In this document: in pieces, positions 9,071-19,193 of the stretch | Layout: each line of letters opens with the position of its first letter | Position numbering within the stretch: the first letter of the stretch is position 1 | Assembly (NCBI GenBank): GCA_963817515.1 | Contig: CAWFPJ010000025.1 | Span: 1-64,000, forward strand | Source: DATMNI01 sp963817515 | GTDB lineage: Bacteria > Acidobacteriota > Terriglobia > Bryobacterales > Bryobacteraceae | Length of the DNA: 64,000 nt | Direction of reading: 5' to 3' | Notes under the pieces: model-generated | Seen by the model: the letters and a program-made list of their open reading frames with translations, nothing else | What the model was told of the DNA's origin: nothing | Database searches by the model: none | Translations under genes and position numbers: made by a program

Positions 9071-10201
9071 CTATTTAGTCGTGATCCCAGGAAACAAGCG
9101 CTTCGGATTCTCACTATAGATTTTTCGCAGCACGTTTTCAGGAAGTCCCAGCCCCGCCACTTCGCGCGCAGGCTGACGGGCGTTACCTCCAAATATCACG
9201 GACTCCTTGCTGGAGAAGAATTTCCATTCCCGTTCCTGCGCAGCGTTCATGACCCTCCACGATTCCTCCTCGCCCGCCTTTTCATCCAGCACGACGGAAT
9301 CGGATCCGTAAATGATGCGGTCCTGATACTTAATCAGGAATTCGCGGGCAACAGAAGGTTCCAGCCGGGCGAAGACGTTGACGCGGGCGGCGACGTCGAT
9401 ATTGAAATTGGGATATGTGTCCAGGCGTTTGCCCAGCGCGCCGAGGTCTTCCTCGTTACTTCCGATGTGAACACCCACTACGCGCAGTTTCGGGTTGCGG
9501 ACCATAATCTGGTCCCGGGCCAGCAAGAGTTCTTCTTTCCCCGGCGACCCGGGATGATTCTCGTAAGCCCACCAGTTGTCCGGCGCGTTGCCACGCTTGT
9601 ACAGCGTCCAATACGAGGGAACCCCGGGGCCGGCCCCGTTCTTGGCGTCGGCGCCGACCTGAGGCTGCGGCCGGGGGGCGAAGGCTCCGGCGGGTTCTGC
9701 CGTGTGAGCCATAAGAGTGCGATCGGCCTTCTGGATTGCCGCATAGATGGGCATGAGGGCCTCGTTGTCCGGCTTTAGGTACTCGCCGGTCTTCTTCGAC
9801 TTGATGGCCATGCCGAGGTTCTTCCAGATCTTCACGCCCAGTGCGTCTTGTTGAAATGCTCGGTTGAGCATTGCGATATTTCGCTCCGCGAAGCCGCGGC
9901 TTTCCCAGCCGCGTGCGTCGAATGCCGCCACCCACGGCAGCCGCCCCCTGCTTTCGCGGTGGAGCTTGGCGGTCTTGTTCAGCAACGCCTCCATGTCGTA
10001 CTCTTCGTCCGCGACCCCACCGCAAAGGCAAACGATTAGCGCGGTCCAGCCGGTCCTTTCCAACCCGGCGATGATTGGCGGGCAATGCTCATGCAAATGA
10101 ACGTGGCAGTCGAACCGCTCGAAAGGCGCCGCCGCTTTGGAGATCTTAAGGGTTGCTGCTCCGGCGACGGGCAGTAGGGAAAGTAACTCGCGTCTGTTCA
10201 T
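9071..10201 (-). CDS. exported amidohydrolase-family (TIM-barrel) metal hydrolase
   Basis: A 376-residue protein. The start MNRRELLSLLPVAGAATLKIS is a Tat-like leader with an Arg pair. The first strand carries the metal-binding D-C-H-V-H-L-H motif (about residue 31). Later come GVKIWKNLG, AHTAEP, VVGVHIGSNEEDLG and IIYGSDSV, which supply the lysine, histidine and final aspartate positions of the amidohydrolase_2 fold. All expected ligands appear present, so it should be active. The substrate cannot be deduced. The gene lies 380 bp upstream of a receptor on the same strand; whether they are co-transcribed is not clear. Confidence 0.8.
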   Translation of the reverse strand: MNRRELLSLLPVAGAATLKISKAAAPFERFDCHVHLHEHCPPIIAGLERTGWTALIVCLCGGVADEEYDMEALLNKTAKLHRESRGRLPWVAAFDARGWESRGFAERNIAMLNRAFQQDALGVKIWKNLGMAIKSKKTGEYLKPDNEALMPIYAAIQKADRTLMAHTAEPAGAFAPRPQPQVGADAKNGAGPGVPSYWTLYKRGNAPDNWWAYENHPGSPGKEELLLARDQIMVRNPKLRVVGVHIGSNEEDLGALGKRLDTYPNFNIDVAARVNVFARLEPSVAREFLIKYQDRIIYGSDSVVLDEKAGEEESWRVMNAAQEREWKFFSSKESVIFGGNARQPAREVAGLGLPENVLRKIYSENPKRLFPGITTK

Positions 10202-10515
10202 AACGGAAAGCCGTTCCTTTTCTCTACACTTTTCCCGTTGACTTTCTTTACTGGAAAAGTCATCATTTACGATACATCATCCCCACCGGACCGGTGGGCA
10301 ACAAAGAGGAAAGCACAGCTACCAACGAGGTATCGTCGGCAGTATTGTTCGCTTCGCCTGAGGAGTACGAAGGTTCATCGAACTGGGATCACTTGTCGTC
10401 CGCAAAAACTCCGTCATGGGCCCGAATCACGCTCCTAAACGTCTCGTAACATGCGATCCTGAGCATTCATGTCGGCTCCATTTTCTCTTCCTCGTCGCCT
10501 CGGGACATTGCTTCC
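10202..10515. other. No recognisable gene
   Basis: This is the upstream region of the amidohydrolase (minus strand) and the left flank of a decayed transposase. There is no domain or convincing reading frame. Confidence 0.4.
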
Positions 10516-11594
10516 GGACCGCCGCGATCGTCCTGCTCGATCTCCTTCGGGCCATCCGTCTGGCTGCTTATTCCCGCAATGGCTTGGCGGCGGAGAACCT
10601 GTTTCTGCGGAAGCAACTGGCGCTCTTCCAGGAGAGGAAGGTCAAACCGCACCGGGCTGACGACGCTACCAGATGGCTGATGGTCACGGTCAGTCGGCTG
10701 TTCGATTGGCGGATGTCGCCAGTGGTAGTCAAGCCCGATACCTTTATCCGCTGGCACCGCCAAGGGTTCCGGCTGTTCTGGCGTTGGAAGTCCAAGCCGA
10801 CGGAAGACCTCGCCTGCCCAAGGACCTCCGCGAGTTGATCCGTCGGATGGCTGCGGAGAATCCGTCGTGGGGACAGGAGCGAATTGCTAATCTAATGAAC
10901 TGAAACTGAATCGTGGAATCCGGGTCTCGCCCCGCACCGTCGCGAGTTACCTACGCGCCGCTCCCGGTTGGAAGCCCGATCCGAAGCAACGATGGATGAC
11001 CTTCGTTCGCAGTCATGCCAAAGCGATCGTGGCATGCGACTTCTTCGTAGTCGTAACGGCCAACTTCCGCACCCTTTATGTGTTCGTAATCATAGAACTG
11101 GGTACTCCTAGGATCCTCCACCACAACGTCACTGACCACCCCACCGCGAAGTGGACCCTGCAACAGTTCCGAGAGGCGCTTCCAGACGATCATCCATATC
11201 GCTTCGTGATCCACGATTCGGGATAGCATCTTCTCCCCGGAACTGGACAAGGGCGTGACGTCTTTGGGAATGCAGGTGGTGCGAACACCCGTGCGGGCGC
11301 CCCAGGCAAACGCAATATGCGAGCGGTTCGGCGGGACCCTACGCCGCAAATGCCTGGACTTCATGATTCCGTTGAACGAGCGCCACATGAAACTCACCCT
11401 AAAATCATGGGGTCGCGCATTTCAACCACGGCAGACCGCACATGAGTCTGGGCCCGGGGATACCGGTGCCACTCTCGCATCCCCCACCGACGAATAGGAG
11501 CAGTCATGTAATCCCCGCCGGGCACGTTATTCGCAGCACGGCAGTTCTGGGCGGTCTCCATTATGAGTACGCCCTGGAGAAGACCGCGGCGTGA
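10516..11594 (+). pseudogene. integrase-core transposase, multiply frameshifted
   Basis: Pieces in successive frames reconstruct one transposase: LLRAIRLAAYSRNGLAAENL, FLRKQLALFQERKVKPHRA, then RELIRRMAAENPSWGQERIA, then AIVACDFFVVVTANFRTLYV with HHNVTDHPTAKWTLQQFREA, then VRTPVRAPQANAICERFGGT, then FNHGRPHMSLGPGIP and a C-terminus ending at 11592-11594. This is the same family as the split copy at 3164-5122. There are at least four frame breaks and an in-frame stop at about 11224, so it is dead. Confidence 0.75.
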
Positions 11595-11896
11595 GCCTCG
11601 CACGGATCCGACGCGGCTCTGCCAGCTCCAGTCAGGACGGTCGGACGACATTTTTGCGGAGCACAGGCCGCAACGACTACGCAACCTCGCAACTTTGGTC
11701 GCGTGCACTGTGGGAGCACGACGACCAACCGGACGGAATCCTGTATCGATCTCGCCACGACGATTCGGCGCTTTGCGTCGCAGTGTACGACCGTGCAAAA
11801 GATGGCTTAGTAATGGTTCAGGATCAGCCTCTTGCCGACCACCCTCTGCCGTTGGCGAAGTTGCTGCGGAGATGTAGCCTGGGCTGGACGAATTGA
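11591..11896 (+). pseudogene. RES-domain protein C-terminal fragment
   Basis: The segment reads YATSQLWSRALWEHDDQPDG, then ILYRSRHDDSALCVAVYDRA, closely matching the RES domain core (D-G-I-x-Y-R-S-R-H). RES proteins are NAD-degrading toxins, usually paired with an Xre-type antitoxin. The N-terminal half with the first catalytic Arg and Tyr is absent, as is any antitoxin gene, so this is a remnant. It abuts the decayed transposase on its left and an ornithine cyclodeaminase fragment on its right. Confidence 0.6.
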
Positions 11897-12222
11897 GCGG
11901 AAGGCTCTTGCCCCAACAGCGGGCCAGAGCCCATTCGGCCGCTGGCAAGCGAGCAATGGCTCCGGGCGCACTGAGAGCGGATGTGCTGGCGCTGCCCGAC
12001 GCGCGTTGCGTTGCGATCATCGGCGCAGGCGGCCAAGCGCGCTCCCAACTGGACATCTTGCGCATGGTGCGGGAGATAACGTCGGTGCAGGTCTTCGATT
12101 CTTTCTTGGAGGCGGCGCAGCGATTTGCACTCGATCCCACGTTTGCCGGTCTAAGCGTGGCGTGGTGGATTCCGTGGAGGGCGCGCTGGCTAGCTTGCAA
12201 GGAATCCGGGGAGATGGACTAA
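11893..12222 (+). pseudogene. ornithine cyclodeaminase/mu-crystallin family fragment
   Basis: The frame contains GALRADVLALPDARCVAIIG, AGGQARSQLDILRMVREI and TSVQVFDSFLEAAQRFA. This is the nucleotide-binding Rossmann core of the ornithine cyclodeaminase/mu-crystallin family, with the G-A-G-x-Q-A motif. Family members are about 310-340 residues; only about 80 residues of homology remain. Both the N-terminal substrate domain and the C-terminus are missing. Confidence 0.65.
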
Positions 12223-12303
12223 GCGCAGAATGAAACATGCGGAATGCTACTTGGGCAGGATTCCGCTCTTCCGAATTGTTTTTGCCACGCCAAGAGGTGC
12301 CTT

Positions 12304-15300
12304 TCAGAACGTCAGCTTCAACGCGAACTGAATCTGCCGCGCCATAAACGTAGACCGGATCGTCCCGAACGCCGAACTGGAAATATCCCCCGCCGCCGCT
12401 TTGAAATTGGTATGGTTCAACGCGTTGAAGAACTCCGAACGGAACTGCAAATTCATTCCCTCGCGCGGCATGGTGAAGTTTTTGAACAACCCAAGATCCA
12501 ATTGATTCATCGGCAGGCCGCGCGCAATGTTGCGGCCCGCGTTGCCGAACGGATGACTCGGGTCGGTCTGCAACTGCACGTTGGTTTTGTTGAAGTAGTT
12601 GTCCGTCGTCCAGTCGGAGGCTACCACGGGGCCCGTCACGTTGGGCCGGAAGGCCTCGCCGCCTTTCCATTCGGCCAGGTTGCCGACGGTCTGGAAGGCG
12701 GTGGGTACTGTTCCCGACCACGAACGCAGATTAATCGGCGGCGCTGAGAGCGCGTTGTTGATCAGCGTGGTCTCCCAACCACCCAGAATCTGGTTGAGAT
12801 AGCCGGGCATGTGCGACCCGAACTTGCGGTCGCGGCCTACCGGAATCTGATATACGGCGCTCAGGACATCCACAAACTTCAGATCGTACGCCGACGGACC
12901 TTTTTCAGCCGCCAGATTATGAATATCCTGTACACTCGACTGATTCCCGTTTTGACCATCCAGCGCCTGCGAACTGTTGTCGATCGCCTTCGAATAGGTG
13001 AAGGAGTTGAGGAATTGCAGCCCGTGCGCGAAGCGCTTCTGCAACTTCGCCTGCAGACCGTTGTAGTTAGAAAAGCCGCCGGTGTTGTACCAACTGATCG
13101 CGCCGAAGCCTTGAATCGGGCGACGTGAATTCAAAGTCGCGGTGCCAGTTGCGCTAGCCTGTGGTGCGGCCTGGTTGTAATCCCCCATCACGGGCAGATT
13201 GGCGGAACTGTTGCCGATGTAACCAACGTCCAGCATCAGGCCCGACGTCAGTTGGCGCTGAATCGAAATGAACCAGCTCTGAATGCGGGGATCCACCAGG
13301 TTCTTCGGCATGTAGAGAACGTTCGAAGTCTGGGGATTGAAGTTTGCCGGATCGGTTAGGCCAATCGGGTAGCCCTGGTCGGTGCTGAGGAACCCCGGCG
13401 TGCCCGGCGTCTGGGCCACGGTGGCGATTACAACCTGAGGTCCGTTGATTCCCAGCAGATCGCCGCTTCCCATGCGGTTTTGGTGCACATAGCTGAGCCC
13501 GTAACCGCCGCGCACCACGGTGCCTGGGTTGACGCTATATGCGAAGCCCAGGCGCGGCGCGAGGTCTTTGTAATAGGGGCTGATCAAACCCTTGTCATAG
13601 ATGGTGCCATTCTTGGCGAGCAACATGGTGTTCGTGGTCGGATCGAAGTTCGAGAGCCGGTTGTCGCGCTCCCACCGCGGAGTGGCGAACTCCCAGCGAA
13701 CGCCCAGATTAACGGTCAGTTTGTTGGAGACGCGGATGTTGTCCTGCGCATAGAGAAAATCTTCGTGCTGGCGGTAGTTGCCGATCACATCCGTGGAGAG
13801 TGCATAGCCGCTGCGCAGGCCGAACAGGAAGTCGGCCAGCGAATACGTTGTCGGATCGGCGGCGCCGCCGGCAGGTTTGCTGAAGGCGCCCAGATATTGG
13901 TCGGCTCCGTACATTGGGTTCACATCCAGCACCTGCGTGCGGATAATCACGTTCTCATAGCCGAACTTCATGGAATGGCGCCCGATGATCTTGGAGAAGT
14001 TAACCTTTGAATCGAAGCTCAGGGGATTTTGAAATTGCGGAATGGTCGCTTGCCGTCCCAGGCCCGTCAGACCCTGCAGTGAGATGGGCAGCAAACCGCC
14101 GGCCAACGCCGGATCGCTGGGCAAACCGGGGATTCCGTAGGCTTCCAGCATGTTTGGCTGACCCAGGAACGGCGGCTTCTTGCCCGCATACATGCGCGAT
14201 ACGCCGAAGCGCAGGTCCAACACGGAAGTGGGGCTGCTGATCCACGTGTACGCGGCAGTGGCCTGCTGACTCAGCACCCAGAGTACGGTGCCATTGCCGC
14301 CCGAGGGTCCGGGAAAGCTGGAGTCCTGGTTTTCATTTCGCTTGCTCTGGCTGACGCGCAGGAAGCCGGACATGGTGGACTTGATCTGGCCGTCGAGCTT
14401 GGCATCGAACTTATCGGCCTTCGTGCGATCACCCGACAACTGCTGATAGTTGTTGGAACGGCCGGCGATCAGTGGGGTTGGCAGCGCGTTCAGTACCTTC
14501 ACCGCAAGCGGCGACATGGCGCTAATGGGGATTGCCGTATTGGCGGCGTACGTCGCGCCGGTCAGCGGATTAGTAACGGCAACAGGGAAGTTTCCCTGCC
14601 GGTCCGCCATGGTCGGCAGGCTGGAGAACGAAAGTGTCCGTTGAATGTTGCGGAAGCCTTCATAGTCCGTAAAGAAGAAGACGCGGTTCTTAATGACCGG
14701 GCCGCCGAACGTCGCGCCGAACTGGTTCTGGGAAAGCGTCGGCTTCTTGAAGGTCGACGGGCGCAGGCCAAACTGGAAGCCCGTGGCGTTCAGGTCGGTA
14801 TTGCGCAAAAACTCATAGGCGGTACCGTGATAGCTGTTGGTCCCGGAACGCATCGCGGAGATGATGGTGGCGCCGCCGCTGCGGCCATACTCCGCGCTGT
14901 AATTGCTGGTGACCACTTCAAATTCCACCACCGAATCGGGCGAGGGCTGCGCCACCTGATTGGAGAATCCCTGGTTGCTGGTGCCATAAGCGTTGTTGTC
15001 GATACCATCCAGCAGGTAGTTGTTGTAGGTGCTGCGCAGGCCATTGACGATGAACGAGCCTTCGCGGCTGCCTGAGGACGGCGATTTGTTCACGCCGGTA
15101 GTCAGCAAGGCCAAGTCGGAGAACTGGCGTCCGTTCAGCGGTAATTCCGTGATCGAAATCTTGTTCACAACCTGGCCGCGGTCGCTCGTGTCCGTGTTCA
15201 GCAGGATCGCGGCCGAGTTGACTTCGACCGTCTCTGTGGTCGCGCCCACCTGCAGCACCAGGTCCACGCGTTGCCGGGCATTCACGTTGACCACGATGTT

Positions 15301-15588
15301 CTTCGCCTCACCCCTCGAAAACCCAGGCGCCTCGGCCGCTACTGTAAACAGGCCGATTTTAACTTCACTGAAGTTAAAATTTCCGTTCTCATCCGAAGTG
15401 GTCTTGGCGGTGATGCCGGTTTCCTGATTAACGAGCGAGACTTGGCTGCGCGCCACCACCGAGCCGCTGGCATCGTGAACCGAGCCGAGTACCGTGGCCG
15501 TATCGAACTGCGCGTGTAAACCAAACGCGCCTAACGACATGAATAAGAGGAGCCCCCGCAGGTGTGGAGTTACGACGTTACGTTTCAT
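12304..15588 (-). CDS. TonB-dependent receptor-like outer-membrane protein (Oar type)
   Basis: A 1094-residue protein. The signal peptide ends near residue 27 (GLHAQFD). A carboxypeptidase-regulatory domain lies at about 30-120 (VLGSVHDASGSVVARSQVSL, NGNFNFSEVKIGLFTVAAEA). A plug domain contains ISITELPLNGRQFSDLALLT and VNGLRSTYNNYLLDGIDNNA. A long beta-barrel ends in FALKLTF. It is complete, with no frame damage. It is divergent from the phosphodiesterase gene at 15726, with 137 bp between the two starts. The substrate is unknown; large families of these occur in Acidobacteriota. Confidence 0.85.
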   Translation of the reverse strand: MKRNVVTPHLRGLLLFMSLGAFGLHAQFDTATVLGSVHDASGSVVARSQVSLVNQETGITAKTTSDENGNFNFSEVKIGLFTVAAEAPGFSRGEAKNIVVNVNARQRVDLVLQVGATTETVEVNSAAILLNTDTSDRGQVVNKISITELPLNGRQFSDLALLTTGVNKSPSSGSREGSFIVNGLRSTYNNYLLDGIDNNAYGTSNQGFSNQVAQPSPDSVVEFEVVTSNYSAEYGRSGGATIISAMRSGTNSYHGTAYEFLRNTDLNATGFQFGLRPSTFKKPTLSQNQFGATFGGPVIKNRVFFFTDYEGFRNIQRTLSFSSLPTMADRQGNFPVAVTNPLTGATYAANTAIPISAMSPLAVKVLNALPTPLIAGRSNNYQQLSGDRTKADKFDAKLDGQIKSTMSGFLRVSQSKRNENQDSSFPGPSGGNGTVLWVLSQQATAAYTWISSPTSVLDLRFGVSRMYAGKKPPFLGQPNMLEAYGIPGLPSDPALAGGLLPISLQGLTGLGRQATIPQFQNPLSFDSKVNFSKIIGRHSMKFGYENVIIRTQVLDVNPMYGADQYLGAFSKPAGGAADPTTYSLADFLFGLRSGYALSTDVIGNYRQHEDFLYAQDNIRVSNKLTVNLGVRWEFATPRWERDNRLSNFDPTTNTMLLAKNGTIYDKGLISPYYKDLAPRLGFAYSVNPGTVVRGGYGLSYVHQNRMGSGDLLGINGPQVVIATVAQTPGTPGFLSTDQGYPIGLTDPANFNPQTSNVLYMPKNLVDPRIQSWFISIQRQLTSGLMLDVGYIGNSSANLPVMGDYNQAAPQASATGTATLNSRRPIQGFGAISWYNTGGFSNYNGLQAKLQKRFAHGLQFLNSFTYSKAIDNSSQALDGQNGNQSSVQDIHNLAAEKGPSAYDLKFVDVLSAVYQIPVGRDRKFGSHMPGYLNQILGGWETTLINNALSAPPINLRSWSGTVPTAFQTVGNLAEWKGGEAFRPNVTGPVVASDWTTDNYFNKTNVQLQTDPSHPFGNAGRNIARGLPMNQLDLGLFKNFTMPREGMNLQFRSEFFNALNHTNFKAAAGDISSSAFGTIRSTFMARQIQFALKLTF

Positions 15589-15725
15589 TTTTCAGAGGTT
15601 AGAACAGCGATGTTAACCGGGGATGTATACTGTGTGTCAGTCTCGTGAACCAAGACCCGGACGTCATAGCGTTTAGAACCTGCGTTGTCATTCTCAATTC
15701 ACGCGGGTCCGCTATCGTGCCTACA
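15589..15725. promoter_or_regulatory. shared divergent promoter region
   Basis: 137 bp separate the start of the receptor (minus) from the start of the glycerophosphodiester phosphodiesterase (plus). Both promoters must lie here unless they overlap the genes. No individual -10/-35 element is assigned. Confidence 0.35.
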
Positions 15726-16697
15726 ATGAGACAATTTCTCGCAGCACTGCTTTCGCAGTCGCTTTTGCTCTGCCTGTTCCCCGGCTTGGCGCCGGCCCAG
15801 GAGGTGCATCCCGCAATTCTGGTTCACGGCCACCGCGGCGCGCGCGCGATGCGGCCCGAAAATACGATCCCCGCTTTTCAATACGCCATCGCCGCCGGTA
15901 CGGACGTATTGGAACTCGATATGGCCGTTACAAAAGACAACGTGATCGTAGTTTCACATGATCCGATACTCCGCCCGCCCGTCTGTAACAGCGCGACGCA
16001 GGCGCACGCGATTATCCACGATTTGACCCTGGAGCAAGTGAAGCAATGGGACTGCGGCGTGAAGCAGAATCCCGAGTTTCACACCCAGCAGACCATCCCC
16101 GGTACGCGCGTGCCTACCCTGGACGAGGTCTTCGCGCTTGGCCAAGGCAACCAAGTACAGTTCAATATCGAAACCAAGATCATGGCTCGGCGCGTGGGAG
16201 CGCAGGAAGCGGAAATGATGCTGAAGCGGATGGGCTTCTCCGCCGACAGCCCGCAGGGGAAGGACGCGATGGCACTGATCGCCGCCATGGGACCGGAGAT
16301 GACGCCGTCTCCAGAAGTGTTCGTGAGACTGGTGCTGGAGAAGATCCGAAAGTATCACATGGAAGACCGCGTGATTCTGCAATCCTTTGATTTCCGCACG
16401 CTGATTGCAATGAAAAAACTCGCCCCGGAGATCCGCTTGTCGGCGCTCACCAGCGACAACAATAAGAGCTTTGTGGAAATGGCCAAGGAGGGCGAGGCGG
16501 GAATCATATCCCCGGTTTATCAGACCGTGACGCCTGAAAAGGTGCGGGACGCTCACGCGTCTGGCCTGCAAGTGGTGCCATGGACCGCGAACAAGAAGGA
16601 CGATTGGGACAAACTGATCGATGCAAAAGTGGATGCCATCATCACGGACGACCCGGCAGGCCTGATTGACCACCTGACGCAGCGCGGATTGCGCTAG
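15726..16697 (+). CDS. glpQ: exported glycerophosphodiester phosphodiesterase
   Basis: A 323-residue protein starting MRQFLAALLSQSLLLCLFPG with a Sec signal ending near APAQ (about residue 26). It hydrolyses glycerophosphodiesters to an alcohol and glycerol-3-phosphate, usually in the periplasm. The family signature is clear: HGHRGARAMRPENTIPAF (catalytic His-Arg-Gly and Glu-Asn), DVLELDMAVTKDNVIVVSHD (metal-binding Glu and Asp, general-acid His), FNIETKIM, and the terminal DAIITDDPAGL. Length and order match the periplasmic GlpQ type. The gene symbol is by family only. The ATG at 15726 was chosen because the signal peptide starts there. Confidence 0.85.
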   Translation: MRQFLAALLSQSLLLCLFPGLAPAQEVHPAILVHGHRGARAMRPENTIPAFQYAIAAGTDVLELDMAVTKDNVIVVSHDPILRPPVCNSATQAHAIIHDLTLEQVKQWDCGVKQNPEFHTQQTIPGTRVPTLDEVFALGQGNQVQFNIETKIMARRVGAQEAEMMLKRMGFSADSPQGKDAMALIAAMGPEMTPSPEVFVRLVLEKIRKYHMEDRVILQSFDFRTLIAMKKLAPEIRLSALTSDNNKSFVEMAKEGEAGIISPVYQTVTPEKVRDAHASGLQVVPWTANKKDDWDKLIDAKVDAIITDDPAGLIDHLTQRGLR

Positions 16698-17250
16698 GCC
16701 CTAACCGCGTAATCGATTTTCTTTCGCCGACGTGCAGCCCAATCGGCCGTGACTGTGAGAGAGTGGAAATAGCTTTCGCCAGAACAGATCCCCGGGTTTT
16801 AGCTCGAAGGTCCGCCGCTGAATTCCGCCGCCAGGCGCTCCCTTACGGTCGCGACTCCGCTTGATTTGCGCGTCGGCCTGGAATGATTTTTTGGATGATG
16901 ACGTCTTCAAAAATGCTGCCTACGGAACAGTACCGGCGTCATTTGGGTCACGCACACCCTACCAAATCGCCCCGCTGCCATTTGCTACAAAACCCGCATT
17001 TCTGCCCCCCTATGGTCCGAAAACCGAAATCGATGGGCTCTCGTCGGCAATGTCCGGGTTCCCCCATCTGAAGCCTTGTGATAAGTTCTGCCTTGGCCGG
17101 ACTCCCTCCGTCCCGAAGCAGAAAGACTTTGGGAGTAACACATCGGCCGTTCATTCCCTGCTGTCCCAGTAAAGTTGGGTCAGCAACGATTACGTGTGTG
17201 CGCCGCCTGCTCGTTACGAGCCCGCGAACTCGCGCTCCGGAATCTTGAGC
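16698..17250. other. No recognisable gene
   Basis: The region lies between the phosphodiesterase and a transposase fragment. Short frames on both strands lack domains or ribosome sites. Confidence 0.45.
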
Positions 17251-17420
17251 TCAAGCAGCGGCCCGGTAGTAGTAGTTGAGCATGCCGCCCAACCGCTGGC
17301 GGCGTTGCGCCTCACCTGAGTTGCCGAGGTGGCCAGGTTCTGGGCTGTTGAGTTGGTTCCCCAGACCTTGGTGATTGCGTTCCCCGTGATAGTGGGCCAC
17401 GAAGTTCTGAATGGAGACGC
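17251..17420 (-). pseudogene. C-terminal fragment of an integrase-core transposase
   Basis: On the minus strand one frame reads IQNFVAHYHGERNHQGLGNQ, then RRQRLGGMLNYYYRAAA and a stop at 17251-17253. The H-Y-H-x-E-R-N-H-Q-G-L-G block is the typical C-terminal end of rve-type transposases in this phylum. Nothing upstream in the frame belongs to the gene, because the recombinase begins there. Confidence 0.65.
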
Positions 17421-17449
17421 GACACTTCTTGTTACATGCTTGGAACGGC

Positions 17450-18278
17450 TCATACGCTATGCTCCTCCCCGGTTGCCGCCTTCCTGTAGCGCCGGTGCAG
17501 GCGATGGGCGGCGAGTTGCAGCAGCTCGGGCGTGGCGTTTAGATAGGTTTCTGTGCCGACAATGTCCCACATGTCCCATGTAGTTCGAGAGCCAAGGAAG
17601 CCGAGCATGGAGGTCCGCACCCTGGCGATACCATCGGGTGAGCCGTTGGACGGCAAAGGCGCGTCGCAGGTCGTACGGCCGCGGTCCAATGCGTCTCTTC
17701 TCTGGCTTTAGCCCGGCCTCTACAAACAAACTGTAAATCGTCCTATGGGCGGTACTAACCGGCGACACTCGTCGGTTAGTTCCAACGAAGAATCGAGTTT
17801 CGGGGCCACTCGGCGCGTAGTTCACCCGCTTGGCTACGTACCGGGCTAGTTCGCGGGATAGCGTGCGATGAAAAGGGACCCAGCGGGCTCGCCCCTTGAA
17901 CGTCTCAACAAAAATAACGCCGGTACCCGTATCCACATCCCGCATGCGGAGGCGCAGCGCTTCCCCAAAACGAATGACGGTGCAGTAGAGAATGAGCACC
18001 AGTGCCCTGTATATGTCGGCTCGAAACGCTGGACGCTTGAGGTCCGTGCAGAGCGCGAGCAATTTCACAATCTCGCATTCGGAGAGGTAGTGCGGTACGA
18101 AGCTCGATACGGTCGGAAGTCGTGGCCAACGGGGCTCGACGACGCGAAGGTGAGGAAGCCGTCGAAGCATAGAAAGCACGGGGCTATCGGCTCGCCCAAA
18201 GTTCAGCTTGCGAATCTCTTTGCCGGCCAGGATTACCGCCGCGCGAAGCTCAGCGTGAGAGCGTTGAAGTTCGGTCAT
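17450..18278 (-). pseudogene. tyrosine recombinase with C-terminal frameshift
   Basis: The first 235 or so residues contain the catalytic domain: VLILYCTVIRFGEALRLRMR (Arg I), VETFKGRARWVPF (Lys), and GPRPYDLRRAFA at the H-x-x-R box, with the usual His replaced by Tyr. Near 17570 an extra G shifts the frame just after LSNYMGH. The remaining IVGTETYLNATPELLQLAAH, with the nucleophilic Tyr, lies in the next frame and ends at 17450. With this shift the Tyr is lost. Comparable proteins occur as the last member of three-recombinase (RIT) elements, but no partner genes are adjacent. Confidence 0.7.
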
Positions 18279-18499
18279 AGCCTTGTTCGATTAGGGTATC
18301 AGATGTGTTGTTGAACATTACTCCCACACCAATGGCTGTGTTAAAGTTCCCGTTGATGTTGTTTTGCAGCGAAGTATTAACCGATAATGGGCGAGGGGTT
18401 TTTAAGCAGACTGCCTACGTTCCGCCTGCGTAAACCCGCCCGCTTGACGCTGACGCCCGGTTGACGCTGACGGCTGATTCGGCGGCATATACCCGTCAC

Positions 18500-19186
18500 T
18501 TAGTATCCGTGGCGTTGCTGCAGCCTGTCTTTCGTCTTCGGACCCATGATGCCATCAACTTTCAGAACCTCGGTGCCGGCTAAGAAGTTTTCGCGGTCTT
18601 GGAACGATCGAACCGCCGATTTCGTTAAGGGGCCGTCAATCCCGTCGATTTCGCCCAGATGATAGCCCAGGTTGGACAATCGCTGCTGGTAGCCATGCAC
18701 CTCATCAATTGGATCGAGGTGGCCCACGAGGACTTCGTAAACCTCGGACCGATTTTGCCCGACCAAGAGTCGGGCGCCGCTTACGTCCTCTGGGATTTCA
18801 AATTCTAATTTGCCTTGCTGGTCGGTTGTATCCGATTGTCCGGAAAACGGACCGTTGATCTCCAGGACGCAAGGGATCCCTTTTCTAGGCTTATCTTCCC
18901 AGTCTCGTAGAACAAGCTTTAGTTTCTTTTTGCTGGTTTTCAATATGAAAGTATGCTTGTTGTCGGTGGAGCACTCCTCTTGTCTCATTTCAAGCTCGGG
19001 GATGAAAAGGAGGTCCCCTTTAAAGAGGACATTAGGTTCTTGGCGGTTCTGACGAAGGTCTGAGTTTTTCGGGTGATCCCAAACCTGGCGCCAATCGGCG
19101 ATGCCGTACTGCGCCGCTATCTTCGAAACCCATTCTCCCTGCTGGACAACATGCTTGCCGTCCGCGGGACGATTTATTGTATACAT
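18500..19186 (-). CDS. LysM plus peptidoglycan-binding domain protein
   Basis: A 228-residue protein with no signal peptide from the ATG at 19186 (MYTINRPADGKHVVQQGEWV). This start is preferred because it lies 7 bp after the stop of the upstream gene; a longer in-frame start at 19297 would overlap that gene by about 100 bp. Residues about 11-60 form a LysM domain (KIAAQYGI, VLFKGDLLFIP). The middle is a small beta-sandwich (RKGIPCVLEINGPFSGQSDT). Residues about 165-228 are a PG_binding_1 repeat (GYQQRLSNLGYHLGEIDGID, GIMGPKTKDRLQQ). Both end domains bind peptidoglycan or its oligosaccharides. Tight coupling to the metallophosphoesterase gene suggests joint function. The lack of a classical signal suggests a cytoplasmic product or a dedicated export route. 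Confidence 0.75.
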   Translation of the reverse strand: MYTINRPADGKHVVQQGEWVSKIAAQYGIADWRQVWDHPKNSDLRQNRQEPNVLFKGDLLFIPELEMRQEECSTDNKHTFILKTSKKKLKLVLRDWEDKPRKGIPCVLEINGPFSGQSDTTDQQGKLEFEIPEDVSGARLLVGQNRSEVYEVLVGHLDPIDEVHGYQQRLSNLGYHLGEIDGIDGPLTKSAVRSFQDRENFLAGTEVLKVDGIMGPKTKDRLQQRHGY

Positions 19187-19193
19187 GGTTGCG

